Shown: positions 1-5,493, numbered from the stretch's first letter. The stretch: DNA of 7,971 nucleotides from Deltaproteobacteria bacterium (GCA_019313505.1 JAFDBA010000117.1:1-7971), one strand, 5' to 3'. Numbers and translations: made by a program. The notes: generated from the sequence alone by a model not told the origin.

Positions 1-1
1 C

Positions 2-331
2 TCTCGATGCCCATTTCACAGCTATCACCGTGATGGAGCCATGCGGGTTGACGGCAATTATGGCAGTACACTTGCTTACGAGCCGAACAGCTATGGCGAG
101 TGGCAGGAACAGCCTGATTTTCGTGAGCCACCGCTAAGCCTTGAAGGCGCTGCTGACCATTGGGACCACCGCGAGGATAACGATGACTATTACTCTCAGC
201 CAGGCAATCTGTTCCGGCTGATGAACCCCGAGCAGCAAAAGGTTCTATTTGAGAACACCGCTCGGGCAATGGGCGATGCCCCCAAAGAGATCAAGATCCG
301 TCACATCAGCAACTGCATGAAAGCAGACTAG
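2..331 (+). CDS. Catalase, C-terminal part (5' end outside window)
   Basis: Haem catalase, which breaks hydrogen peroxide into water and oxygen. Only the last 109 codons are present; the frame is open from base 2 and ends at TAG 329-331. Visible family signatures are CPFHSYHRDGAMRVDGN and YEPNSYGEWQEQPDF, the conserved segment after the haem-binding region, then a helical tail with NLFRLM, LFENTARAMG and EIKIRHISNCMKAD. This tail matches small-subunit (clade 3) catalases; there is no large C-terminal flavodoxin-like domain. The haem-ligand tyrosine and active-site histidine lie upstream, outside the window. The protein stops at KAD, whereas relatives usually continue about 10-15 residues (KADPAYG...), so the C-terminus is slightly short. 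A hairpin terminator follows about 110 bp downstream. The family call is firm; the gene symbol cannot be fixed from this fragment. Confidence 0.93.
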   Translation, partial: SRCPFHSYHRDGAMRVDGNYGSTLAYEPNSYGEWQEQPDFREPPLSLEGAADHWDHREDNDDYYSQPGNLFRLMNPEQQKVLFENTARAMGDAPKEIKIRHISNCMKAD

Positions 332-865
332 ACTGCTTTTAGTTAACTACCGCTTTAAGGGAACGAAATAATATATCGCTGGTAGGCTGGGATTCTATAT
401 TATAAAAAGGCTATCATTGTTCAATCAGATCTCTGTATGAGAAAGCGTGGATTGACGTTAAAAGTCCACGCTTTTCTTGTTTGCATTCTATATAATATAT
501 TGTGGTTTAGGTGTTTGGTGTGAAACCGGTGATAAGAGACTATTATCATGAACAAAATAGTCGTGCTATATATTTTCAGGCCTGTCATACCAGTGTGAGC
601 AAAGCAAACGGAACCGCAGTGAAAATGGAAAAATTGTTGCGGAGAAGAGGATGCTCAAAAAGCCTTTGGCGGCTTGGAGTCAGAACGTGTGGATTTTGTC
701 AATCTCAACCACATTGTTCTTTACTGAAAGAACACAACAGAGGGATAGGGCAATAAGATGGGGCTGGACGAGTGAACGACAGGCAAATACTCCGGTTAAT
801 GGGTTTCTCTTATTCCCTTGGAGATCTACTTGGAGAACGGAACGCTCCTTCGGGTAAATTCTACT
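332..865. other. Gene-poor stretch between catalase and ridA
   Basis: Apart from the terminator I see no recognisable gene. A GTG-initiated + frame at 511-756 has no recognisable domain. An open + frame at 623-727 without a start codon reads like ordinary protein (its end includes AFGGLESERVDFVNLNHIVLY before TGA 725-727). A third frame at 757-882 reads similarly (ILRLMGFSYSLGDLLGERNA). Protein-like text that jumps between frames suggests a decayed gene, but I cannot name it. The left part holds AT-rich sequence with TATAAT at 491-496, which has no good -35 partner. Confidence 0.35.
442..480 (+). terminator. Hairpin terminator downstream of catalase
   Basis: A perfect 10-bp stem, AAAGCGTGGA (442-451) with TCCACGCTTT (465-474), encloses a 13-nt loop and runs into CTTTTCTTGTTT. 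It is the only strong hairpin downstream of the catalase stop on the same strand. The A-rich 5' side could also let it work on the opposite strand. Confidence 0.6.
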
Positions 866-1240
866 TTCCTTCATACACTTGATCTCAACTTTGGCACCCT
901 TGGGCAGAGCACTTACCTCCACCACGGCTCTGGCCGGTCGATGCGCTAAAAAATATTCGGTGTAAATTTCGTTAAACTCGACAAAATCCCCCATGTCGGT
1001 GACAAAGACATCGACTGCCGTCACACAGTTAAGATCGCATCCTGCGGCCAGCACGATCTGTCGAAGATTCTCCAAGGCCTGGCGTGCCTGGGGCGCAAAA
1101 TCAGGACTTACCAGTTCCCCGGTTCCGGGTTGCATTCCAAGCTGTCCACTTACAAAAAGCCAGTGAGCGACCTCTATGCCCTGGGAATACGGGCCGATTA
1201 CAGCCGGCGCTCGATCTGTTTGAATCACTTTACAATCCAT
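866..1240 (-). CDS. ridA: RidA-family (YjgF/UK114) enamine/imine deaminase, stop displaced by likely frameshift
   Basis: RidA proteins hydrolyse reactive enamine/imine intermediates such as 2-aminoacrylate in the cytosol, protecting PLP enzymes, and act as trimers. From ATG 1240 (MDCKVIQTDRAPAVIGPYSQ) residues 1-125 cover a complete family domain: GPYSQ (16-20), LFVSGQLG (28-35), the conserved Arg104 in RPARAVVEV and Glu119 in KVEIK. Family length is about 125-130 residues, so the natural end should be near residue 125. Instead the frame runs on for 61 unrelated residues to TGA 680-682. A TAG sits at 861-863, out of frame, reached if one base were added in the GGAAAG tract. Upstream in-frame codons to 1348 are not part of the gene: they translate an intergenic repeat. 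The SD is weak (GGGAAAG). Coordinates give the conserved domain; the literal ORF is 680-1240. Confidence 0.88.
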
Positions 1241-1257
1241 GGCAATTGCTTTCTTTC

Positions 1258-1270
1258 CCGGATAATCCGG
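1258..1270. promoter_or_regulatory. Short palindrome ahead of ridA
   Basis: CCGGATAATCCGG has 6-bp GC-rich arms around one central base and lies 18 bp upstream of the ridA start. It could be an operator or a hairpin in the leader. No regulator can be assigned. Confidence 0.25.
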
Positions 1271-1313
1271 ACGGCGTTCCATGTTTTTTTGTCTTGTTTG
1301 ACTACCACAGCTT

Positions 1314-1332
1314 CTTTTTACGAAGCCGTCAA
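1314..1332 (-). repeat. Dispersed intergenic repeat, copy 1 (TTGACGG...GTAAAAAG family)
   Basis: On the minus strand this reads TTGACGGCTTCGTAAAAAG, matching the copy at 2262-2280 in 17 of 19 positions, both differences being transitions. It lies in the 136-bp gap between khpA and ridA. Its translation (KVKIDGFVK) falsely lengthens the ridA reading frame at the N-terminus. Confidence 0.6.
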
Positions 1333-1376
1333 TTTTGACCTTTGGCAAAATTATTATTAATAGAAACGATTTTGCA

Positions 1377-1607
1377 CTATTCTAAAATTTCAAGGGCCGT
1401 GTGTTTTTTTACCTTGGCAGAGGCAGCACTTAATATCGTTCGTATGGCTCGAACATTACGGCCTTTTTTCCCGATAACCTTTCCAATATCCGTTTTGGCC
1501 ACTCTAAGTTCTAATACCGTGATCTGATCGCCCTCTATTTCTGAAACCTCTACCTCTTCCGGATTATCAACCATTGTTTGCACAATGCGCTGGATTAGGT
1601 CTTTCAT
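1377..1607 (-). CDS. khpA: KH-domain RNA-binding protein KhpA (YlqC family)
   Basis: KhpA is a small cytosolic RNA-binding protein that, in Gram-positive bacteria, pairs with KhpB/Jag to bind many transcripts and affect cell elongation and division. The 76-residue protein is full length for the family. It opens MKDLIQRIVQTMVDNPEEVEV, has the beta strand ITVLELRVA, then the KH core with the GxxG loop GKKG (46-49) in IGKVIGKKGRNVRAIRTIL, and ends ALEILE. ATG 1607 is preferred over the longer frame starting at 1643 because family proteins begin at MKDL and an AAAGAGA-like SD lies upstream. In many proteobacteria khpA sits between rpsP and rimM; here it follows a cold-shock gene after a 62-bp gap, so the two RNA-binding proteins may be co-transcribed. 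Confidence 0.93.
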   Translation of the reverse strand: MKDLIQRIVQTMVDNPEEVEVSEIEGDQITVLELRVAKTDIGKVIGKKGRNVRAIRTILSAASAKVKKHTALEILE

Positions 1608-1631
1608 AGCTACATCTCTTTCGTTGGCTGT

Positions 1632-1647
1632 TAAAAAGCACAAAATT
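1632..1647 (+). repeat. Partial match to a dispersed repeat
   Basis: TAAAAAGCACAAAATT is identical over 16 bases to 2274-2289, the 3' half of repeat copy 2. It lies in the gap between the cold-shock gene and khpA. It is AT-rich, so a chance match is possible, but it falls in the right kind of place. Confidence 0.35.
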
Positions 1648-1669
1648 AAATTTCATTGAAGCTGCCCGC

Positions 1670-1870
1670 TTATAACACTTTAACCCTGACCGCCTGGATT
1701 CCCCTGGGGGTCTTTTTTAGTTCAAAAGATACTCGATCTAACTTTTGAAGCCCGAAATGGCCATGGTCTTCGATACCACTGTTATGCATAAAAACATCTC
1801 CATCGGTTTCGGTTTCAATAAAACCATAACCTTTTTTCTCACTATACCATTTCACTGTTCCCTCTTTCAT
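1670..1870 (-). CDS. Cold-shock domain protein (CspA family)
   Basis: A single cold-shock (OB-fold) domain that binds single-stranded RNA/DNA and acts as an RNA chaperone in the cytosol. The 66 residues are full family length: MKEGTVKWYSEKKGYGFIET with RNP1-like KGYGFI (13-18), and DGDVFMH with RNP2-like VFMH (26-29), then the C-terminal strands VSFELKKTPRGIQAVRV. Two deviations stand out: Met in VFMH, usually Val, and HNSGI where HFSAI is common. The ATG at 1870 is chosen over an in-frame TTG at 1876 because the AAAGG SD is 6 nt from the ATG but touches the TTG. An unusually structured leader lies upstream (see the 16-bp inverted repeat). Which csp paralogue this is cannot be told. Confidence 0.95.
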   Translation of the reverse strand: MKEGTVKWYSEKKGYGFIETETDGDVFMHNSGIEDHGHFGLQKLDRVSFELKKTPRGIQAVRVKVL

Positions 1871-1876
1871 ACGCAA

Positions 1877-1881
1877 CCTTT
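1877..1881 (-). promoter_or_regulatory. Ribosome binding site that sets the cold-shock gene start
   Basis: On the minus strand AAAGG is followed by TTGCGT and then ATG. The 6-nt spacing supports ATG 1870 and rules out TTG 1876, which would have no spacer. Confidence 0.6.
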
Positions 1882-1921
1882 CTATTAAAACCCCTTTAAA
1901 ATGTGGTACCTAAAATCTGCA

Positions 1922-2052
1922 TTAACTTTTTTCGAAAGAGATAAATTTGCTATCAATACAATGGGGTAACGAGACATTATTGTCAATATCCACACATCGA
2001 TAACAGGCAAAATAAAAGTGTACAATCCAGATTAAATTTCGAAAAAAGTTAA
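1922..2052. repeat. 16-bp perfect inverted repeat pair upstream of the cold-shock gene
   Basis: TTAACTTTTTTCGAAA (1922-1937) and TTTCGAAAAAAGTTAA (2037-2052) are exact reverse complements, separated by 99 bp. Each arm also contains the small palindrome TTTCGAAA. They could pair as a long stem in a cold-shock leader RNA, be two binding sites for one regulator, or be the ends of a tiny element. No coding sequence lies between them. Confidence 0.7.
1957..1986 (-). promoter_or_regulatory. Candidate promoter of the cold-shock gene
   Basis: On the minus strand a consensus -35 TTGACA (1986-1981) is followed after 18 bp by CATTGT (1962-1957), a poor -10. Start of transcription here would give a leader of roughly 80 nt. 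The -35 is good, the -10 weak. Confidence 0.3.
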
Positions 2053-2210
2053 CCTTCCGGGAGCCTCGTCTCGAAGCTTGCAAAATTTAGGTAGTATAAC
2101 ATCATCCGCTTTAATAAAGCGACTTCTTATCAATTCGATCTACTAATAAATCAACTTTCTTCATCATCCTTGGAAAAGAAAGCCCCACCATCAAAAAACT
2201 TTTCAGAAAA

Positions 2211-2222
2211 ACTGTTAACAGT
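2211..2222. promoter_or_regulatory. 12-bp perfect palindrome
   Basis: ACTGTTAACAGT is fully self-complementary and lies in the divergent intergenic region, 134 bp upstream of the candidate rdgC -35. It has operator-like form; the regulator is unknown. Confidence 0.3.
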
Positions 2223-2261
2223 CATACTTAATCAATACATCATAAATTGTCAAACTCAACT

Positions 2262-2303
2262 TTGACGGTTTTGTAAAAAGCACAAAATTCACAATTAAGA
2301 AAA
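2262..2303 (+). repeat. Dispersed intergenic repeat, copy 2
   Basis: TTGACGGTTTTGTAAAAAG (2262-2280) matches copy 1 at 1314-1332 in inverted orientation, 17 of 19. It continues as CACAAAATTCACAATTAAG..., which matches 3844-3866 in the oadG leader in 20 of 23 positions, and shares 16 exact bases with 1632-1647. The element therefore joins two modules that are also found separately in this window. Confidence 0.6.
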
Positions 2304-2315
2304 TCCTTAAGGATT
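2302..2315. promoter_or_regulatory. 14-bp perfect palindrome upstream of rdgC
   Basis: AATCCTTAAGGATT is fully self-complementary and ends 40 bp before the candidate -35 of the rdgC promoter, a usual position for an operator or activator site. It also abuts the dispersed repeat, so it may instead be part of that element. Confidence 0.35.
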
Positions 2316-2355
2316 GTTTATACAGGTTTTATGTGTCAAATGGTTATATTAATGC

Positions 2356-2384
2356 TTGTAACTATCAGGCAAAAACATTATAAG
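2356..2384 (+). promoter_or_regulatory. Candidate sigma-70-type promoter for the rdgC-like pair
   Basis: TTGTAA (2356-2361), a 17-bp spacer and TATAAG (2379-2384) form a well-spaced promoter about 70 bp upstream of the ATG. The 10-bp palindrome GCGTTAACGC (2412-2421) lies just downstream of the expected start site and could be an operator. Confidence 0.45.
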
Positions 2385-2456
2385 CCTCTTGCACGTATTT
2401 TATGGTACGAAGCGTTAACGCCAAATATTGATCGTTTTCAATAAAAATCGGATACC

Positions 2457-3071
2457 ATGGGCCTATTATCATCACGTATTTCCATTACACGTTATAAAGT
2501 CTCGGGTCAACTTGATGGCTCTGTGCATGAAACCGTCTACCAGGGGCTTAAACAACATGCGATGCCCAAAATCGAAGACGATGGTTCGGAAGCCATTGTC
2601 GGCTGGACGTCCTTTGAGAATCCGTATGCACCCAATTTCGAAGGTTATTCCTTTGTTTTCGGTGCCTACATGGTTTTTGCCATGCGGATCGACAAAAAAT
2701 CCATCCCGCCAAAACTCATTCAGAAACATTATGCCCTGGAAATCGCCAAACATCTGGCGGACACCGGCCGGCACTTTTTATCTGGCAACGAAAAAAAAGC
2801 CATCAAAGAACATATCGTCAACACCCTCAACCGCCGTATTCCAGCCACACCAAATGTATATGATTTGGCTTGGCATTATCAGGAAGCCTCCTTGTGGTTC
2901 TTTTCCAACCTGAAATCGGCCAATGAGGCATTTGAGACATTTTTTATCAAATCCTTTGGCCTTCAGTTGATCCGTTTGTTCCCATATACAACGGCCGATT
3001 TAATAGCCGGACTATCGAGCGGGGAGCGCGATCTTTTGCTAAAACTGACACCGAGTCAATCCGAGGAATAA
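2457..3071 (+). CDS. RdgC-like protein, N-terminal part
   Basis: Resembles the first two-thirds of RdgC (PF04381), a DNA-binding protein that in E. coli forms a ring-shaped dimer around duplex DNA and limits RecA action. Similarity is by pattern: N-terminal SSRISITRYKV, strand YMVFAMRIDKKSIPP like the RdgC segment before its charged helix, a long helix with KHYALEIAKHLADTGRHFLSGNEKKAIKEHIVNTL and RRIPATPNVYDLAW, then SLWFFSNLKSANEAFETFFIKSFGL, which parallels the part ending at RdgC's central domain. ATG 2457 is the first start after an in-frame TAA at 2442; its SD is weak. Length is 204 residues against about 300 for E. coli RdgC. The rest appears to be the next ORF in the same frame. Family call is likely; function in this organism is inferred. 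Confidence 0.72.
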   Translation: MGLLSSRISITRYKVSGQLDGSVHETVYQGLKQHAMPKIEDDGSEAIVGWTSFENPYAPNFEGYSFVFGAYMVFAMRIDKKSIPPKLIQKHYALEIAKHLADTGRHFLSGNEKKAIKEHIVNTLNRRIPATPNVYDLAWHYQEASLWFFSNLKSANEAFETFFIKSFGLQLIRLFPYTTADLIAGLSSGERDLLLKLTPSQSEE

Positions 3072-3074
3072 ACG

Positions 3075-3599
3075 ATGCTGGATATCGCTGTAGCATATAA
3101 CCGTTACAAATTTTTAGGCAACGAATTCCTGACCTGGTTGTGGTTCATGATCGAAACCGATCAGAACCGATTGCGCCGATATGACCCAGATCTTGTATCC
3201 TTGAACATCGGCAGCCGGTTGGTTCTTGAAAACACGCTCAACAACGCCAGAGAAACTATTACCATTAAAGGCGAAGATGCTAACCTTGAAGAAGGCCTGC
3301 TGTCGCTGAAAAAAGGGGCTGCTGTTACCGAAATACATCTGTCCTATAAATCCGGAGCCCAACACTGGCAATTCAGCCTCAAGGGGGAAAGCCTCAACAT
3401 CTCCAACCTGAAACTGCCTGAAACCGGACCGGTGGAAACCCCGGAAGATCTTGAGGGCGCTGTTATCGAAAAGGCCTATCTGATGGAAAAGGTCATTGGT
3501 CTTGTAAACAATCTCTTTTCCCATTTCGTCAAACTTCGGGTATCAGGTGAGTGGCGTAACCAAACGGTTTCCCGGATTCGAAAATGGGCGTCATCATAA
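3075..3599 (+). CDS. RdgC-like protein, C-terminal part
   Basis: 174 residues following the RdgC N-terminal part after only TAA ACG, in the same frame. The order of elements fits the C-terminal third of RdgC: FLGNEFLTWLWF (compare LTLTEWV), ETITIKGEDANLEEGLLSLKKGAAVTEIHLSY (compare the region of RdgC with VVTKLAL), HWQFSLKGESLNISNLKLP (compare IQFVMCDDGSLKRLKF), and a last helix EKAYLMEKVIGLVNNLFSHFVKLR (compare the RdgC end LAALIQNLIEAL). A good SD, AGGA at 3064-3067, lies 7 nt before ATG 3075, which favours separate, coupled translation over a chance nonsense mutation. Together the two parts total 378 residues, longer than E. coli RdgC. Assignment is by pattern and context, so moderate. Confidence 0.6.
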   Translation: MLDIAVAYNRYKFLGNEFLTWLWFMIETDQNRLRRYDPDLVSLNIGSRLVLENTLNNARETITIKGEDANLEEGLLSLKKGAAVTEIHLSYKSGAQHWQFSLKGESLNISNLKLPETGPVETPEDLEGAVIEKAYLMEKVIGLVNNLFSHFVKLRVSGEWRNQTVSRIRKWASS

Positions 3600-3636
3600 T
3601 GATAGGGACCGCGCTTCTTTGTTGTTGACAATTTTT

Positions 3637-3668
3637 ATAATGTATGATCGGGATAAACATTATTTTTT
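3637..3668 (+). terminator. Weak hairpin with T-run after the rdgC pair
   Basis: ATAATGT (3637-3643) pairs with ACATTAT (3657-3663) around 13 nt and runs into six T. The stem is AT-rich, so termination would be weak. The same symmetry could be an operator: a TTGACA lies just upstream at 3625-3630, though no -10 stands at normal spacing. Confidence 0.3.
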
Positions 3669-3706
3669 CTTCTCAAGAAGTTTTTAAATTTTATATCCAA
3701 ATACCT

Positions 3707-3866
3707 AACCCGGACAAGCCGGCTCACGACTTGGAGAGAACCAAGAAAGATCGGTTTTATTGTTACCACAAAGATCACGAAGGAAAAGAAGAATAAAATA
3801 TATAACCTTCGTGCACTTCGTGGTGTAATTAAACTTTTTTTGCCACAAAATGCACAATTAAAAAAC
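3707..3866 (+). repeat. Repeat-rich intergenic element, copy A
   Basis: Contains, in order, AACCCGGACAAGCCGG (3707-3722), GAACCAAGAAA (3738-3748), CCACAAAGATCACGAAGG (3766-3783), the inverted arm CCTTCGTGCACTTCGTGGTG (3806-3825) and TTGCCACAAAATGCACAATT (3840-3859). The CACGAAGG/CCTTCGTG arms form an imperfect palindrome around an AT-rich centre. The same modules occur in the same order at 6546-6680 (copy B). The 3' module also matches 2281-2303. It has no coding potential. Confidence 0.7.
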
Positions 3867-3872
3867 TAACGC

Positions 3873-3879
3873 GGGGGGA
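3873..3879 (+). promoter_or_regulatory. Ribosome binding site supporting the TTG start of the oadG-like gene
   Basis: GGGGGGA lies 5 nt before TTG 3885 and shortly after an in-frame TAA at 3867-3869. The next in-frame ATG (3927) has no comparable site. Confidence 0.5.
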
Positions 3880-3884
3880 TTAAA

Positions 3885-4340
3885 TTGTACGGTCTTCAAG
3901 CAATAGCCGCTTGCAACGGCTGGGCCATGGCTTTTGTTGGCGCTTTAATAGTCTTTTCCGGTCTTGTGGTGCTGTCATTGGTAATTTCTCAACTTCATAA
4001 GGTTTTGACGTTTTTCGAAAAAAAACCTGTCGATTTTCAACAAGACCGGGAAACCCCCACTGTCGAACAACCCGAAGACAAGCCCGGACTTTTACTACCA
4101 AAACAATTTCCTTCAGACATTAATGAAATTGTACGACTTTATAAACCTTTGGTTGAAGCGCTGGGTGAAACCTTTTATCTTTCCAAGCTTTATGAAATTT
4201 TAAGAAAAAATAATTTCCCACACCCGCACATTACACTTACAGCGTTGCGTGAATCTGAAATATTAATTCCTGATGGCGATGGTGTTTTTACCTGGAATCC
4301 TCCCACAGAACATGATGATAATGAAAAAGTTGAAGGTTAA
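3885..4340 (+). CDS. OadG-family sodium-pump decarboxylase gamma subunit with extended C-terminus
   Basis: Small membrane subunit that anchors biotin-dependent decarboxylase sodium pumps (oxaloacetate, methylmalonyl-CoA or glutaconyl-CoA type). One transmembrane helix lies at about residues 13-36 (GWAMAFVGALIVFSGLVVLSL...), followed by HKVLTFFEKK, a Glu/Pro-rich linker (44-68) and a folded-looking 70-residue tail with KPLVEALGETFYLSKLYEIL, NNFPHPHITLTALRESEIL and VFTWNPP. Classical OadG is about 80-90 residues and lacks such a tail; its helix-turn-helix plus beta pattern suggests a winged-helix-like or partner-binding domain (inference). The start is TTG 3885 with a strong SD; ATG 3927 (residue 15) is the alternative. 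The oadB gene follows after 3 bp, so the pair is translationally linked. Confidence 0.82.
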   Translation: MYGLQAIAACNGWAMAFVGALIVFSGLVVLSLVISQLHKVLTFFEKKPVDFQQDRETPTVEQPEDKPGLLLPKQFPSDINEIVRLYKPLVEALGETFYLSKLYEILRKNNFPHPHITLTALRESEILIPDGDGVFTWNPPTEHDDNEKVEG

Positions 4341-4343
4341 TTT

Positions 4344-5474
4344 ATGGAGCTATTGTTTCAATTTTTATCAAACACCGGGTATTATCTGGCTGACTATCGA
4401 CATGTTATAATGATCGTGATCGGTTCTTTGTTTTTATATCTAGGAACTGCAAAACATTACGAACCGCTCCTTCTTATTCCCATCGGGTTTGGAATTTTAG
4501 TGGGAAATGTCCCTTTTTTCAAGGGATTTGGACTTGGAATATATGAAAGCAACAGTGTGTTACACTATCTGTATTTCGGTGTTGTTACAGGCCTCTATCC
4601 TTCAATCGTTTTTTTAGGTCTCGGGGCAATGACCGATTTTTCTTCTTTGCTGGCACGGCCGGTGCTTATGCTTTTGGGAGCCGCGGCTCAAATGGGGATA
4701 TTTTTCACACTTATAGGTGCGCTGGCCCTCGGCTTTTTGCCCAAGGAAGCCGGTTCAATCGCTATAATCGGCGGCGCTGACGGACCCACATCCATATTTT
4801 TAACCGCCAAGCTCGCACCTCATCTGATCGGCCCGATAGCCATCGCCGCATATTCATATATGGCCCTGATACCTGTGATCCAGCCTCCTATAATGAGACT
4901 CTTGACCACCCGCAAGGAACGGCTGATTCGGATGTCGGAACTTAGAGAGGTGTCTAAGAAAGAACGTGTTGTTTTTCCTGCAGTGGGCGTTTTGCTCTGC
5001 TGTTTTCTCGCACCAGCTTCCATACCACTTCTGGGAACGTTCTTTTTTGGAAATTTTTTAAAGGAATGCGGCGCAACCGACCGACTGGCTCAGACGGCCC
5101 GCACGGCTATCATCGATACAGCGACAATACTTTTGGGGCTAACCGTTGGCGCCAGCACCCAGGGTGATGTTTTTTTAACTGGAAAATCGGTGTCTATTTT
5201 CCTCCTTGGCGCCGTGGCTTTCAGCATAGCAACCGCTTCGGGGGTCATTTTCGCTAAAATTATGAATCTTTTTCTTAAAGAAAAAATAAATCCTCTTTTG
5301 GGGGCTGCCGGCGTATCCGCTGTTCCCGGTTCGGCCCGGGAAGTTCATCTGGTGGGCCAGTCCGAGGACCCCGAAAATTACCTTCTTATGCACGCCATGG
5401 CTTGCAATTCTTCCGGTGTTATCGGTTCGGCAATTTGTGCAGGTATTTTGTGGAGCTTTTTGGTTGGACTTTAA
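4344..5474 (+). CDS. oadB: Sodium-pumping decarboxylase beta subunit (OadB family)
   Basis: Integral membrane subunit that decarboxylates carboxybiotin and couples this to Na+ export. The 376-residue, multi-helix protein has every family signature: GLGAMTDFSSLLA (92-104), IIGGADGPTSIFL (141-153), AYSYMALIPVIQPPIMRLLTT (169-189) and INPLLGAAGVSAVP (315-328). Residues shown to matter in Klebsiella OadB map cleanly here: Asp203 to D146, Tyr229 to Y172, Asn373 to N316, Gly377 to G320 and Ser382 to S325. The usual HAMGPN near the C-terminus is HAMACN here, a change in a conserved stretch. ATG 4344 has AAGG 7 nt upstream and follows the oadG-like stop by 3 bp. No alpha (carboxyltransferase) or biotin carrier gene is in the window, so the substrate (oxaloacetate, methylmalonyl-CoA, glutaconyl-CoA, malonate) is undetermined. 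Confidence 0.95.
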   Translation: MELLFQFLSNTGYYLADYRHVIMIVIGSLFLYLGTAKHYEPLLLIPIGFGILVGNVPFFKGFGLGIYESNSVLHYLYFGVVTGLYPSIVFLGLGAMTDFSSLLARPVLMLLGAAAQMGIFFTLIGALALGFLPKEAGSIAIIGGADGPTSIFLTAKLAPHLIGPIAIAAYSYMALIPVIQPPIMRLLTTRKERLIRMSELREVSKKERVVFPAVGVLLCCFLAPASIPLLGTFFFGNFLKECGATDRLAQTARTAIIDTATILLGLTVGASTQGDVFLTGKSVSIFLLGAVAFSIATASGVIFAKIMNLFLKEKINPLLGAAGVSAVPGSAREVHLVGQSEDPENYLLMHAMACNSSGVIGSAICAGILWSFLVGL

Positions 5475-5493
5475 TTATATCCAAAAGAAATTC

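Larger units (their letters stand above)
1871..2456. other. Divergent regulatory region between the cold-shock gene and rdgC-N
   Basis: Gene-free 586 bp between divergently oriented genes. It holds the cold-shock leader with a long-range inverted repeat (1922-1937 with 2037-2052), a candidate minus-strand promoter, the palindrome ACTGTTAACAGT (2211-2222), a dispersed repeat (2262-2303), the palindrome AATCCTTAAGGATT (2302-2315), a candidate plus-strand promoter (2356-2384) and GCGTTAACGC (2412-2421). I see no coding sequence; the frame at 2428-2913 is a shadow of rdgC-N. Confidence 0.6.
3600..3884. other. Intergenic region ahead of the sodium-pump genes
   Basis: No gene seen in these 285 bp. 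The left third holds the AT-rich hairpin and TTGACA; the rest is the repeat-rich element A (3707-3866), ending just before the SD of the oadG-like gene. A clear promoter for the sodium-pump genes is not visible. Confidence 0.5.

Noticed and set aside
491..496. TATAAT as a promoter
   Set aside because: No acceptable -35 at 16-18 bp and no gene follows it on that strand.
511..756. GTG-started 81-codon + ORF
   Set aside because: No recognisable domain, no clear SD, odd composition, and it overlaps other protein-like frames.
1241..1348. N-terminal 36-codon extension of the ridA frame (KVKIDGFVKR...)
   Set aside because: It translates the dispersed intergenic repeat; RidA proteins start at about MDCK, so ATG 1240 is the better start.
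1345..1375. GCAAAAT/ATTTTGC hairpin as terminator of khpA
   Set aside because: Seven AT-rich pairs with a 17-nt loop and no T-run on the minus strand.
2211..2222. LexA (SOS) box upstream of rdgC
   Set aside because: The E. coli-type box needs CTGT-N8-ACAG; here the half sites are too close, and known deltaproteobacterial LexA boxes differ.
2428..2913. 161-codon + ORF overlapping the RdgC-like gene
   Set aside because: Out-of-frame shadow with unnatural composition; the frame at 2457 matches a known family.
3625..3648. TTGACA...TATGAT promoter for the sodium-pump genes
   Set aside because: The spacer is only 12 bp, too short for sigma-70 recognition.
3707..3866. CRISPR-like array
   Set aside because: Modules are not evenly spaced, differ from each other and have no unique spacers of constant length; it is a modular intergenic repeat.
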